From NCBI GenBank assembly GCA_014843695.1, contig CM026395.1, positions 45,947,270 through 46,011,269 on the forward strand: a stretch of 64,000 nucleotides of DNA. The letters run 5' to 3'. A program made the position numbers and the translations under genes. Below are positions 12,274 through 23,593 of this stretch, one piece after another (position 1 is the first letter of the stretch; the number at the start of each line of letters is the position of its first letter). Origin of the DNA: Archivesica marissinica (lineage: Eukaryota; Mollusca; Bivalvia; Venerida; Vesicomyidae). The notes under the pieces are model-generated. The model was not told where the DNA came from, ran no database searches, and saw only the letters and a list, made by a program, of their open reading frames with translations.

Positions 12274-12409
12274 GATGTGCGTCGACCGTCAGATTTGTAT
12301 CGCTATTCCTCGTGTGTTTAGTGCGTCGACCGTCAGATTTGTACCGCTATTCCTCGTGTGTTTAGTGCGTCGACCGTCAGATTTGTACCGCTATTCCTCG
12401 TGTGTTTAA
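12274..12409 (+). repeat. 44-bp tandem repeat, 3 copies, in the TTAA element
   Basis: Three units containing GTCGACCGTCAGATTTGTA and CTATTCCTCGTGTGTTTA lie just inside the right TIR. The second copy of the element has two units, so unit number varies between copies. Confidence 0.9.
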
Positions 12410-12687
12410 GGTCAAATATAGGTCAACCTGCAGGCCTTTAACAGAAAAACAAGACGGACAAGAGATTATCTGATTCTAAAAATAGCTCACTTCCGTGAAT
12501 TCCCACGGTATTTTTTTTACAAACATCACGTGACTTTCATTCATAAAACTTTACACGCATTGTATAAATGGAATAGCCAAAACACGGTGCGCATGCAGCA
12601 TAGTTCAATGTAGGTATATCGCAGAATAACCCGAGGTAGGTTTTACTCTACAAGTATGTATGTTATTAGCTGGGTCGTGTTAGAATA

Positions 12688-12762
12688 AAGAATATTGACT
12701 GTTGACCTATGGTTATTTTGCATTGAGTAGTCATGTGAGGTTCAATAATACATTGTGTGTAC
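12688..12762 (-). repeat. R1 fragment, inverted
   Basis: Reverse complement of about 955-1035; CATTGAGTAGTCATGTGAGG corresponds to the sequence at 983-1003. Partner of the fragment at 10650-10745. Confidence 0.7.
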
Positions 12763-13344
12763 TGTACATGTATCTGATAGTGAGATAAATAGTGATTGCA
12801 AACGAACATTTTCCAGAAGAGTGTTTATGAATTCTAAATATTGTGTTCCTTTATTCCTGTGTTATATATACCATTTTTGAATACAATATTGCTTAAACTA
12901 AATATTTTGTTTTTGGGGATTAAGTGCACACAAACAGCGAAGGTTGGTCACATGACGACTCTCCATGTTATTGGCGGAGGAAGATCTCGGGTGCCAAATC
13001 AGCAATACATATATATGAGACAAAACACAGTTCTCATGTCAATAACTAATTTCCCACACAGGAAACTACGCATGAGTTGAGGCTGTGTAAACGGCAAAAT
13101 GCCCGTCCTCACTCAACATTCATATATGCGCGGAATGTATGCGCATACACAAATAGCCTAAATTGCCTTTAATACTTGTATTGAATGGCTATATACACTT
13201 AGCCATGGTAATGTGCTATGTTAATGATATGTATAGTACATAGATATGACTATATAATAAAGATTAAAACAACTATAGTGTACAGACATTGCACGTGCAT
13301 ATGGGGTTCTTTGTTCATATCAAGTGTGTGAGATGCTTTGCTCA
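12763..13344. other. No gene recognised
   Basis: AT-rich DNA with no convincing coding frame. No repeat family recognised. Confidence 0.4.
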
Positions 13345-13435
13345 ATGACAACATGTAAGTGCCTGGCCGAGTATCGAACCCGGGACCCTTCGATTCCAAA
13401 GCCGACGCTCTACAACTGGGTCGCGGACGCCACTA
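13345..13435 (-). repeat. tRNA-like SINE head relic
   Basis: On the minus strand it has an A-box-like ACCCAGTTGTAGAGCG and a B box GGGTTCGATAC. The anticodon-type stem does not pair well, so it is a relic head and not a tRNA gene. Confidence 0.55.
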
Positions 13436-13544
13436 TTAAGAGACCACCCAATGTAGAGAGCAAATTAGAACATACAACACAATACCATCCCATAAGCTGC
13501 ATAGTTCATAAATGCAACAGCTATCCAAAGACTGGACGTATACA

Positions 13545-13792
13545 TATTTATTTTAGCTCGATTGCGAAACAAGTTCTTACAACTTAGCCTAATCGATCTC
13601 GATACCTCATTCCTGGTGAAATCCATCGCCATGAGTGAGAGAAGAGGCAATGTGGACAATAAGCACCTTGTAATACGACACAATCGTAAAGGCCACAGCT
13701 GGGTGCGAACACCGGGCCTGTCACATCTGTATTGGAAGCGCAACCACGACTGCGCTGTCGCGTTCTACCACTGGGCTATCACTTCTGGGACG
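13545..13792 (-). repeat. tRNA-derived SINE, family 2 (long head)
   Basis: On the minus strand the A box reads GATAGCCCAGTGGTAGAACG and the B box GTGTTCGCACCC. The body (CATGGCGATGGATTTCACC, AGGAATGAGGTATCGAGA) and the tail (TTCGCAATCGAGC, AAAATAAAT) follow. The segment between A and B boxes is longer than in other copies. An open frame at 13562-13924 runs antisense through it and is not a gene. Confidence 0.8.
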
Positions 13793-14515
13793 ACCATCGA
13801 ACACATTAACTTTGATTTTGCCAGTGAAACTGTGACGTCTTTAATTGGAATAAGTGATCGCGTACCAACACTTTCCTCTATAATCCCCATGGACTTAGAC
13901 CGTTTACGACAGCTGCGCCATTAATATAGAGTAGGCCGTTATAAAGGATTACCAAAAATGTTTGATAAGTCTATAGTAAAAAGGTTTTTATCGAACTAAT
14001 AATGTGCACATAAGAGTAGTAGTTAATGTCTAAATTGCATATAAATAGGGTAGGAAAAGTAGCAATTTGCCGAGTTGGATTGTTTCCATTCAAATTATCG
14101 GTCTTAGTTAGAATCGTAGGACTAGTTATTGTGTTTCTAGACAATATTGAAGCCGTTTGAGCGTAGTCGTATTTCATTAAGAGAACCTCAGAGCAAATAA
14201 TTTATAGAAATTGCTTACATTTACTTGTCCTGTGGTATTCAATTTATATGCAATTGATTTCAATTTCTTTGCCTGGGGACTATAATTTAACGCCGTGTGG
14301 CCAGAAAAAAACGTATAAATTCATATTATCGTCTGCTGTGGAACAACTAAATCTATGGAAGCGTGTTAGAATAAAAACAATCAATTTCGCTTGAAAAGAG
14401 CTATATGCTAGAAGAAGAAATGCAATTAAATCGGGGCATGCGCTCGCTTGTCTCAGTTATTTGACGTGACGTTACGTCATTTCCGTAATAACATTGTTGA
14501 CACACAAAGCCGACT
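13793..14515. other. No gene recognised
   Basis: AT-rich spacer between a SINE and the 24-bp array. No domain or repeat recognised. Confidence 0.4.
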
Positions 14516-14999
14516 CGTTTGTATATACAGTCTTACCTCCGTTTGTATATACAGTATTACCTCCGTTTGTATATACAGTCTTACCTCCGTTTGTATATAC
14601 AGTCCTACCTCCGTTTGTATATACAGTCTTACCTCCGTTTGTATATACAGTCTTACCTCCGTTTGTATATACAGTCTTACCTCCGTTTGTATATACAGTC
14701 TTACCTCCGTTTGTATATACAGTCTTACCTCCGTTTGTATATACAGTCTTACCTCCGTTTGTATATACAGTCTTACCTCCGTTTGTATATACAGTCTTAC
14801 CTCCGTTTGTATATACAGTCTTACCTCCGTTTGTATATACAGTCTTACCTCCGTTTGTATATACAGTCTTACCTCCGTTTGTATATACAGTCTTACCTCC
14901 GTTTGTATATACAGTCTTACCTCCGTTTGTATATACACTATTACCTCCGTTTGTATATACAGTCTTACCTCCGTTTGTATATACAGTCTTACCTCCGTT
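14516..14999. repeat. 24-bp tandem repeat, about 20 copies
   Basis: The unit reads GTTTGTATATACAGTCTTAC plus four bases and is very uniform. As 24 is a multiple of three and the unit lacks stops, three plus-strand frames and one minus-strand frame are open as 8-residue repeats; these are not genes. Confidence 0.97.
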
Positions 15000-15434
15000 A
15001 TATCAAAGTCGGTTATGTCAAATTCATCGGTTATCACAAAGTCGGGTCAAAGTCTCATTTCAAAACTATAATTTGCATATAACTGACTACGTTTATGTCA
15101 AATTTCGTAAAGCCCCATTTTCTGCTATTTCGAACTACGTTTCTAGTCCCTTTCAAGATAAGTGTGCATTATTTAATTAGTAGGTAAGTAAGGACATTCT
15201 TTATTTTGAGAAGGTATTTCGCACTCGGGATGTTAAAGCGACGGTTGTCGTTGAAGTGCGACTTTCATTCGTCAAATTTGCCTGGTCAAAAATACGTACG
15301 TATATATATTTATATAGCTGCGCATCGGTGTCCATTGAACAGCTACGAGCACTCACATTGCTAGAACGTGCAGCATATGACCACGTTTTATTATTGAAAT
15401 AATCCATACCTATTCGAAATATAAGTTCAAAGGC
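15000..15434. other. No gene recognised
   Basis: Spacer between the 24-bp array and a family-3 SINE. Only short frames are seen. Confidence 0.4.
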
Positions 15435-15436
15435 GT

Positions 15437-15640
15437 GTGTGGGCTTCCGTAGCCGAGTAGTTAAGGTCATTGACTTCAAATCACTTACTGCTCACCGCTG
15501 TGGTTGGTATCCCAATGTGATTGTCGAATAATTTCAAGTGATGACGTTATCCAGTTACGATTGAGGAACGTCGGTGGTTCATCCCGGTGCCCGTCCGTGC
15601 CTGACATACTATTCTGAGGGGCATCCGGATTCCGTGCATG
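15437..15640 (+). repeat. tRNA-derived SINE, family 3 (Leu-like head)
   Basis: The head starts GGCTTCCGTAGCCGAGTAG, then TTAAGGTCATTGACTTC, the A-box pattern of a Leu or Ser tRNA. Further on are GGTGGTTCATCCCGG and GCCCGTCCGTGCCTGACATA. At exactly this second region the copies at 28.2 and 52.8 kb have expanded into satellites; this copy has not. Confidence 0.75.
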
Positions 15641-16624
15641 ACATATTGAGTGACATGAGGTGTATTCTTTCATCAGTAGTAGCCGAAGAGTCGCCATATG
15701 ACCTACTCTGTTAATGTCAAGTTAAGCCCTCAAAACTAACATAAACACGTTTTCTATAGTTTTCTTTTTCTTAGATATGTTTAGCCCGATGATTATACAT
15801 TACATAGTATGCAATTTCATGATGAATTCAATGAGCTAATAAACCATTTTATTTCGAAATATTTGCTTGAACAGTTTGTCACACACACCATTGTCAATAA
15901 TTTCACATTTATTTTGGCAAGTTTCATATTTTCATTCAAATTATTAAATTTAATATTTAATTTCACAATTTAATATTGGAATACAAACCCAACTATTTGC
16001 CTATATACACCAACATCAAGTTCACTTGCTACTATTTCAAAAGTATAATGCCAGTCACTTGCCCCATGTCTGGGCTAACAACTTAGTTTTCTGACAGTGT
16101 ACCAACAGATTGAACGGTTCGAATATGATAATTAACACATCCGAAATTAGTGTATCTATATAATTATTGTCATGTTCATAAGCTATAGACGCGTAGACAA
16201 ATGCGCAGAAGAAACTATCTAAGCCGTCGTTAAATAACTCATCAACGATCTAAACATATTCACAGCGCAGTTATAATATTTTCATATATACTGCTAGAGA
16301 TACAAATAATGCAATACGATCCGGAAATGCTTAATTAATCCCCACCAGTACCCCACATAATCAGTTTAAGACATCACTCTGTAATGAACTAGCATGCAAC
16401 GTGAATTAGTGCCTTGTTCCAATTTCCTCATGTTTAAGGCCTCTCATTTTTTATCACTGTGAAGAATTAGCTGACAAATTCTCTCAAATAAGCATTCCAT
16501 ATATATGTGGCTTGAGTTACACTCAGATAACAGAATGACGTTTCAAAATTGCTATGTGATGTGTAACCATACAGAGTGAAAAGTACATTATGGGGTGTTT
16601 TTGTTTTACACACTTTTGTTGTTC
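15641..16624. other. No gene recognised
   Basis: AT-rich spacer with no coding frame or repeat recognised. Confidence 0.4.
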
Positions 16625-16800
16625 ATTTCTTGAATATGTTTGTTTATTTATTGTCGCTGTCTGGTGATTCTGGACGACGTCTCCAGAAATATATCAGTAC
16701 TTTTATTTACTTACAGGATATACAAGACGCTCCAAGTTCAGAACCATCACTTGTTCTTTTGCATTCCCGGTGCACAGATATATCGGACCTATTGGTAACT
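16625..16800 (-). repeat. Diverged family-1 SINE, 3' part
   Basis: The minus strand shows a degraded family-1 3' end (compare TTTATTTATTGTCGCTG on the plus strand with the intact TTTATTTATCGTCGCTACC) and a body block with GTTCTTTTGCATTCCCGGTG. The 45-bp array starts where the SINE should continue, so the array may lie within this SINE. Confidence 0.6.
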
Positions 16801-16808
16801 TGTGCATT

Positions 16809-17170
16809 GATGATGTAGACGATGAGGGAGGTCCAAACCAAACCTAGGTTGTCGACGATGTAGAAGATGAGGGCGGTCCAAACCAAACCTAGGTTGTCGA
16901 TGATTTAGAATATGAGGGAGGTCCAAACAGAACCTAAGTTGTCGATGATGTAGAATATGAGGGAGGTCCAAACCAAACCTAGGTTGTCGACGATGTAGAA
17001 GATGAGGGAGGTCCAAACCAAACCTAGGTTGTCGATGATTTAGAATATGAGGGAGGTCCAAACAGAACCTAAGTTGTCGATGATGTAGAATATGAGGGAG
17101 GTCCAAACCGAACCTAGGTTGTCGATGATGTAGATGATGAGGGGAAGTTCAAACCGAACCTAGTTCGTCG
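16809..17170. repeat. 45-bp tandem repeat, about 8 copies
   Basis: The unit contains GAGGGAGGTCCAAACC and CTAGGTTGTCGA. Variants recur every three units, giving a 135-bp higher-order period between about 16851 and 17120. The minus-strand frame is open as 15-residue repeats and is not a gene. Confidence 0.95.
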
Positions 17171-17954
17171 ACAATGTAGACGTTGTATCTGTCTTATCGA
17201 ACTATTGTTGTATACTTATTCAGATTGGGCAATTCTCCTGCACACTGCGAGACAGAAAACAGACGCACGCAAAAACTACAAAGCCAATGGCGGTATTGTG
17301 TGCCAATGTAATGGAATTGTACGCACTTTCTGCAGATAGTTGAATGTAGATAATGTCAGACATGTTATGTCGTGGAATACAGTATCCGATGAGTAACAGA
17401 TTAAATTGTATTTTTCCAATTGAAATTATGTTAAAGGAAACACACCACTCATCTATATATACATGTAGTTTTGTCCGAAATCATCACGTCCGAAATATTG
17501 ACAAAGTTAAGGAAGTGGAAAATTCATAAGAAACTCTAGTAAATATATATATATCAGTATCTGTAGCGTCACAGCAATACGTCTTTCATTCAAATGAGAT
17601 TAAGTTTACATTAGAGTCGGACATATTTGTACTCTTTCAAACGCACGTGGACATGATATGCATGTAACGGGAAATTAAATGTATATGTATAATGTTAAAG
17701 GACAACATATCGCATCTAAAATAAAACTTGGCATGTACTTCATTAGCAACAACAACAAAACGTGCTTACTGAGTAACACATTCTAAAGATCAAGACAAAT
17801 GCGAACTCCAAACCCATTGACGATAAGACAGCAATCACAATCACTAGACCGCTTAACCAACTGACAACTGAATCAAAAGTTGGACAACAGCAATGTTTAA
17901 CATGAAACAAGAAACCAGAAATATGAATATGCTAGCATGACAAGAATCCAACTA
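17171..17954. other. No gene recognised
   Basis: AT-rich spacer. No domain or repeat recognised. Confidence 0.4.
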
Positions 17955-19930
17955 ATGGGTATAGATATATGTATGGTATATACTAATGGGTATAGATATA
18001 TGTATGGTATATACTAATGGGTATAGATATATGTATGGTATATACTAATGGGTATAGATATATGTATGGTATATAATGTGTATAGATATATGTATGGTAT
18101 ATACTAATGGGTATAGATATATGTATGGATATACTAATGGGTATAGATATATGTACGGTATATACTAAGGGTATAGATATATGTATGGTATATACTAATG
18201 GGTATAGATATATGTATGGTATATACTAAAAAAAACTAATGGGTATAGATATATGTATGGTATATACTAATGGGTATAGATATATGTATGGTATATACTA
18301 ATGGGTATAGATATATGTATGGTATATACTAATGGGTATAGATATATGTATGGTATATACTAATGGGTATATATATATATGTATGGTATATACTAATGGG
18401 TATATATATATATGTATGGTATATACTAATGGGTATAGATATATGTATGGTATATACTAATGGGTATATATATATGTATGGTATATACTAATGGGTATAT
18501 ATATATGCATGGTATATACTAATGGGCATAGATATATGTATGGTATATACTAATGGGTATAGATATATGTATGGTATATACTAATGGGTATAGATATATG
18601 TATGGTATATACTAATGGGCATAGATATATGTATGGTATATACTAATGGGTATAGATATATGTATGGTATATACTAATGGGTATAGATATATGTACGGTA
18701 TATACTAATGGGTATAGATTATGTATGGTATATACTAATGGGATAGATATATGTATGGTATATACTAATGGGTATAGATATATGTACGGTATATACTAAT
18801 GGGTATAATATATGTATGGTTATACTAATGGTATATATTATGTATATAAGGGTATAGATATATGTATGGTATATACTAATGGGTATAGATATATGTATGG
18901 TATATACTAATGGGTATAGATATATGTATGGTATATACTAATGGGTATAGATATATGTATGGTATATACTAATGGGTATAGATATATGTATGGTATATAC
19001 TAATGGGTATAGATATATGTATGGTATATACTAATGGGTATAGATATATGTATGGTATATACTAATGGGTATAGATATATGTATGGTATATACTAATGGG
19101 TATAGATATATGTATGGTATATACTAATGGGTATAGATATATGTATGGTATATACTAATGGGTATAGATATATGTATGGTATATACTAATGGGTATAGAT
19201 ATATGTATGGTATATACTAATGGGTATAGATATATGTATGGTATATACTAATGGGTATAGATATATGTATGGTATATACTAATGGGTATAGATATATGTA
19301 TGGTATATACTAATGGGTATAGATATATGTATGGTATATACTAATGGGTATAGATATATGTATGGTATATACTAATGGGTATAGATATATGTATGGTATA
19401 TACTAATGGGTATAGATATATGTATGGTATATACTAATGGGTATAGATATATGTATGGTATATACTAATGGGTATAGATATATGTATGGTATATACTAAT
19501 GGGTATAGATATATGTATGGTATATACTAATGGGTATAGATATATGTATGGTATATACTAATGGGTATAGATATATGTATGGTATATACTAATGGGTATA
19601 GATATATGTATGGTATATACTAATGGGTATATATATATGTATGGTATATACTAATGGGTATAGATATATGTATGGTATATACTAATGGGTATAGATATAT
19701 GTATGGTATATACTAATGGGTATAGATATATGTATGGTATATACTAATGGGTATAGATATATGTATGGTATATACTAATGGGTATAGATATATGTATGGT
19801 ATATACTAATGGGTATAGATATATGTATGGTATATACTAATGGGTATAGATATATGTATGGTATATACTAATGGGTATAGATATATGTATGGTATATACT
19901 AATGGGTATAGATATATGTATGGTATATAC
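17955..19930. repeat. 31-bp satellite, about 63 copies
   Basis: The unit reads ACTAATGGGTATAGATATAT plus eleven bases. Units after about 18860 are almost identical, whereas 18690-18860 has many single-base and short deletions. One 7-A interruption occurs near 18228. Confidence 0.97.
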
Positions 19931-19984
19931 ATCTTTCAATGTTGTCATTAACCCTCTCAGCTAGGGGATATATGTGTTGGTCAG

Positions 19985-20400
19985 GAGAAAGCGATTAGAT
20001 TTTGGGAGAACTCGGTCAAGGTTGGGAGAAATGTGTCATTGCATGTGGTCGTGGCTGTGTGTTACCTGGATAACTCAAAAAGTCGTGAATGAATGTTGAT
20101 GAAACTTGAGGGTTGTCTAATAGGAAGTGATTCGAGTTTGGGAGAACTCGGGCAAGGCTGGCTGAAATGGATCACTACATGTGGTCATGGCTGTCAGCCC
20201 GGCGCGGGACTGGATGTGGAGAATAGTGTTTTGAGCTGCGTGTGTCTGTCTGTGTGTTAGCAGGATAACTCAACAAAGTTGTGGATGAATTTTGATGAAA
20301 CTTTGTGGATATATAGAGAGTTAGTCCAGGAGGAAGTGATTCGATATTGGGATAAATCGGTGGTCATGGTGGTCAGGCCAACGCGAGAGTGGTGCATCAT
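19985..20400 (+). repeat. Dispersed repeat with two diverged units
   Basis: Two related segments (about 19985-20190 and 20240-20400) share GGATAACTCAA, GATGAAACTT and GTGATTCGA with TTGGGA. A third copy is at 26885-27035. No coding potential; the family is not identified. Confidence 0.65.
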
Positions 20401-20565
20401 TCCTAGAGCTATTATCCAGTTAATCATGCTATTGTGTTCAGGACCGCGTCTGTAGGGTGATAACTGTGCCGAGTATTATCATCTATGATTAGTTTTCTAC
20501 ATCATTAACATCGGACACCCCGTCAGAACCCTTTGCGAAGACTCTTATAACAACATTGCCTCGTC

Positions 20566-20680
20566 TCGTTCCCTCATGCCGATGGATTCCATCAGCAATA
20601 AGAACTCGAGAGCTATACATCTAATGATACAAACACTTGATTCGCTATCGAGTTAAAAATGAAATTTGTATAAATGAAAT
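20566..20680 (+). repeat. Family-2 SINE, 3' fragment
   Basis: It contains CCGATGGATTCCATCAGCA, AACTCGAGAG and a TTCGCTATCGAGTT tail block followed by AAATTTGTATAAAT. The tRNA-like head is missing. Confidence 0.75.
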
Positions 20681-20954
20681 AAGCAACCCCGTTTCAGTGA
20701 GTGAGAAATACTCTGAGACTCGTACTGCAAGTATGGCATCCGTTTTACTTTAAAGTAAGCCTCTGAATGATTGTCTATTTCCCCCTTGGGCCATGAACTC
20801 CGATTTATCCCGAAAGGTATAAGTATTGGTCCTTGTTAGCTGGAATGAGACTTAAATAGATATTGTGATAGATTAATTTCAATTTAATCCGCTCTAAATA
20901 AAAGTGCATGAAAATTGTATATGCATTATTATGCTGATGAGTTATGTAATGCTT

Positions 20955-21290
20955 AAATCTAATAAACCATATGTTCTCGTCTGTTCTACATAATCTAATA
21001 AACCATATGTTCTCGTCTGTTCTACATAATCTAATAAACCATATGTTCTCGTCTGTTCTACATAATCTAATAAACCATATGTTCTCGTCTGTTCTACATA
21101 ATCTAATAAACCATATGTTCTCGTCTGTTCTACATAATCTAATAAACCATATGTTATATGTGCTCGTCTGTTCTACATAATCTAATAAACCATATGTTCT
21201 CGTCTGTTCTACATAATCTAATAAACCATATGTTCTCGTCTGTTCTACATAATCTAATAAACCATATGTTCTCGTCTGTTCTACATAATG
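20955..21290. repeat. 36-bp tandem repeat, about 9 copies
   Basis: The unit contains AATAAACCATATGTTCTCGT. One unit near 21145 has a short insertion. Open frames on both strands (12-residue repeats) follow from the period and are not genes. Confidence 0.97.
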
Positions 21291-21553
21291 CTCAACATGT
21301 AAGTGACCTGGTTTAACAAGTACTATATTCAAGTTCATTTATTGTCCATCCATGTTGACCAAGTAATGTGCCTATTGCCCACATTAGCCCTTTTAAAATG
21401 ATGATTCGGTTTAAACATATTTTATTAGAGATAACATGTAGTTAGATGATTACTTGTTGGGAAGTTACAACTCGAGAAGGTAACCGGGGATAGTGAAACA
21501 TTTTCTCAGTAAATTCATCTTTAAAAACGTATATTAGATACATTCTATATCTA

Positions 21554-21843
21554 CAGACGGATCTGTAACACGCTGAACTGGTAATCCAGGGATAGCAGGT
21601 TCGATCCCCCGTCTGACCCCTATTAAAATTAACAGTCTTTCAGATGGGAATTTAAACCGAGGTCTCGTGTCGGTGCTTTACGCCGTGCACGTAAAAGAAC
21701 CAGAGGAGATTCTGGAATGGGTCTCTCTCTGTATCATTGCACTATCCTCCAAAAATCTAAAATGACTAATCTCTTCAGGAGGCGTCGTTCATATGGGCAA
21801 CAGGTAGCGACGATAAATAAACGTAAATAACACACACACACGC

Positions 21844-21888
<45 letters not shown>

Positions 21889-21892
21889 CACC
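21554..21892 (+). repeat. tRNA-derived SINE, family 1
   Basis: Near full-length; the A-box region has a short deletion (CGGATCTGTAACACG). The B box is GGTTCGATCCCCCGTCTG. Body and tail are intact, ending in AGCGACGATAAATAAACG and an ACGC/AC microsatellite. Confidence 0.9.
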
Positions 21893-22073
21893 GCTAATTC
21901 AATGACATGTATCCATTTAAATTATTAACTGTTTGTACAAGTAATCAATTGTATGCTCCAGTTATATAATTCTGTATCATTTTCATTACTGAGAAAGGCT
22001 TAATATAATGTTGTTTGAACGTGTTGCGCAACCCATTTGCGTGCGTTGTGTTGTATTATTATTGTGTAACTAT

Positions 22074-22113
22074 ATCTAGAGGACATAGAAAACGCACACC
22101 TGCATTATATGAT
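22074..22113 (-). repeat. Inverted single unit of the 36-bp array
   Basis: AGAGGACATAGAAAACGCAC on the plus strand is the reverse complement of the array unit at 22256-22645. The following TGCATTATATG matches the unusual last unit of the array (near 22600-22615) and not the standard units. Confidence 0.8.
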
Positions 22114-22255
22114 TATTATTACATGAACACGAAATACGAATGATTCCATCAAAGATACATCACATCTTTATTACACAACACAAACTGAACATAAAAATAT
22201 TCCAAAATGTTTAAACATATGTATTTATATAGTTACTGATTTTCACTTATCCGAA

Positions 22256-22645
22256 GTGTGCTTTTTCTATGTCCTCTAGCATATAACCGAAGTGTACGTT
22301 TTCTATGTCCTCTAGCATATAACCGAAGTGTACGTTTTCTATGTCCTCTAGCATATAACCGAAGTGTACGTTTTCTATGTCCTCTAGCATATAACCGAAG
22401 TGTGCGTTTTCTATGTCATCTAGCATATAACCGAAGTGTACGTTTTCTATGTCATCTAGCATATAACCGAAGTGTGCGTTTTCTATGTCCTCTAGCATAT
22501 AACCGAAGTGTGCGTTTTCTATGTCATCTAGCATATAACCGAAGTGTGCGTTTTCTATGTCATCTAGCATATAACCGAAGTGTGCGTTTTCTATGTCCTC
22601 TAGCATATAATGTAGATGTGCGTTTTCTATGTCCTCTAGCATATA
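22256..22645. repeat. 36-bp tandem repeat, about 11 copies
   Basis: The unit contains ACCGAAGTGTGCGTTTTCTA and CCTCTAGCATAT. Single-base variants (TGTACG/TGTGCG and CCTC/CATC) alternate. The last unit is divergent and pairs with the inverted unit at 22074-22113. Both strands are open as 12-residue repeats and are not genes. Confidence 0.97.
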
Positions 22646-23593
22646 TGCATGTATATATAGGTAATACAAGATGGTTAAACTAAACTAATCAAGTACGCAC
22701 ATAGTCGTCTTATTAAAATTCCTTCTCCCCAATATGTTGGTGTACACCTCAATACTAGAGAAACACTCTATAGTCCAGATGCTTATCAGCGATGGCGAGG
22801 AAACAGCCATAATAAGCTACAAGTTAATATGAACATTCCTCGGCATCGTTGTATATTTCATCGTCGTCGGCTTAAGCAATCAAAACATTATTACAATACC
22901 ATGAATCATGTGCGGGAAGCCATTTACGACTAGTCACGACACACGAACATTAACGATTATCGTACGGGATGCATAATAGAGACGGAGTATATATACATAA
23001 ACCATTTTAGGGTTTCTAGTAACGTGTTCTACGTGTCCAAGTTCTTAGGAATAATTGACATGTCAAGTTAGAAGAGCACTCCTATATTAATGGGGGCACT
23101 AATGCAGTCCACAGATTTACTACCATGCAAGGAATGTAGAAGTGAAATCTTGGAACATTGACTTATAGGGTAAACTCACGAGACTAATCTCTTGGGATCC
23201 GACCATTGCATAATTGTATAATTTTCTCGAAGCATTCTTTGCAAACAACGTTCTTCGCTTTTGTGGGGAAAAACACGTGATTCCCGTGACAGTTTATGTC
23301 CCATTTATGAAATATGTGTATTAAAGACATATATATCTTTATTTCCCCAAGTATGAAGAGACATAAATGAAGACAGATACAAGATGAAACGTATAAAACA
23401 GATATATAAAGAAAATAACCAAATGAATGAATGCACATTATAATGGCATATTTGTAGACACATCTTCAAGAGGGGATAGGATAATGTCGTATGATTAGTC
23501 AAGCAGTTTGACAAGAATGCCTTAAAACTACACTGTATGCTATTTTTATCGTTATTCTGAGTTGTGTTGGTGGTTCGATGACTACTGTGTCAA
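22646..23593. other. No gene recognised
   Basis: Spacer between two arrays with only short open frames and no recognisable repeat. Confidence 0.4.

Larger units (their letters stand above)
11021..12441 (+). mobile_element. TTAA-bounded TIR element, copy 1
   Basis: The element is bounded by TTAA at 11021-11024 and 12438-12441. Inside these lie 17-bp terminal inverted repeats, AGGCCTGCAGTTTGACC on the left and AGGCCTGCAGGTTGACC (read inward) on the right, differing at one base. A second copy with the same ends is at 34627-35989. TTAA target duplication is known for piggyBac and Kolobok transposons, but no transposase is encoded, so the element is probably non-autonomous. It carries a 164-aa ORF, and three 44-bp tandem units containing GTCGACCGTCAGATTTGTA near its right end. 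Confidence 0.8.
10790..12645. mobile_element. Inverted-repeat element interrupted by a TTAA element
   Basis: A block containing TTATTCTGCGATATACC at about 10797-10813 is repeated in inverted orientation at about 12616-12633, with weaker similarity for some bases on both sides. These look like terminal inverted repeats of a non-coding element of roughly 430 bp once the 1.4-kb insert at 11021-12441 is removed. The block is absent from the contiguous R1 copy at 955-1130. Class and exact ends are not determined. Confidence 0.5.

Noticed and set aside
13562..13924. 120-codon plus-strand frame
   Set aside because: It runs antisense through a family-2 SINE.
14448..15180. Four overlapping frames of about 190-230 codons
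   Set aside because: The 24-bp array without stops gives open frames in three plus frames and one minus frame.
20805..21338. 177-codon minus-strand frame
   Set aside because: It is mostly the 36-bp tandem repeat with chance open ends.
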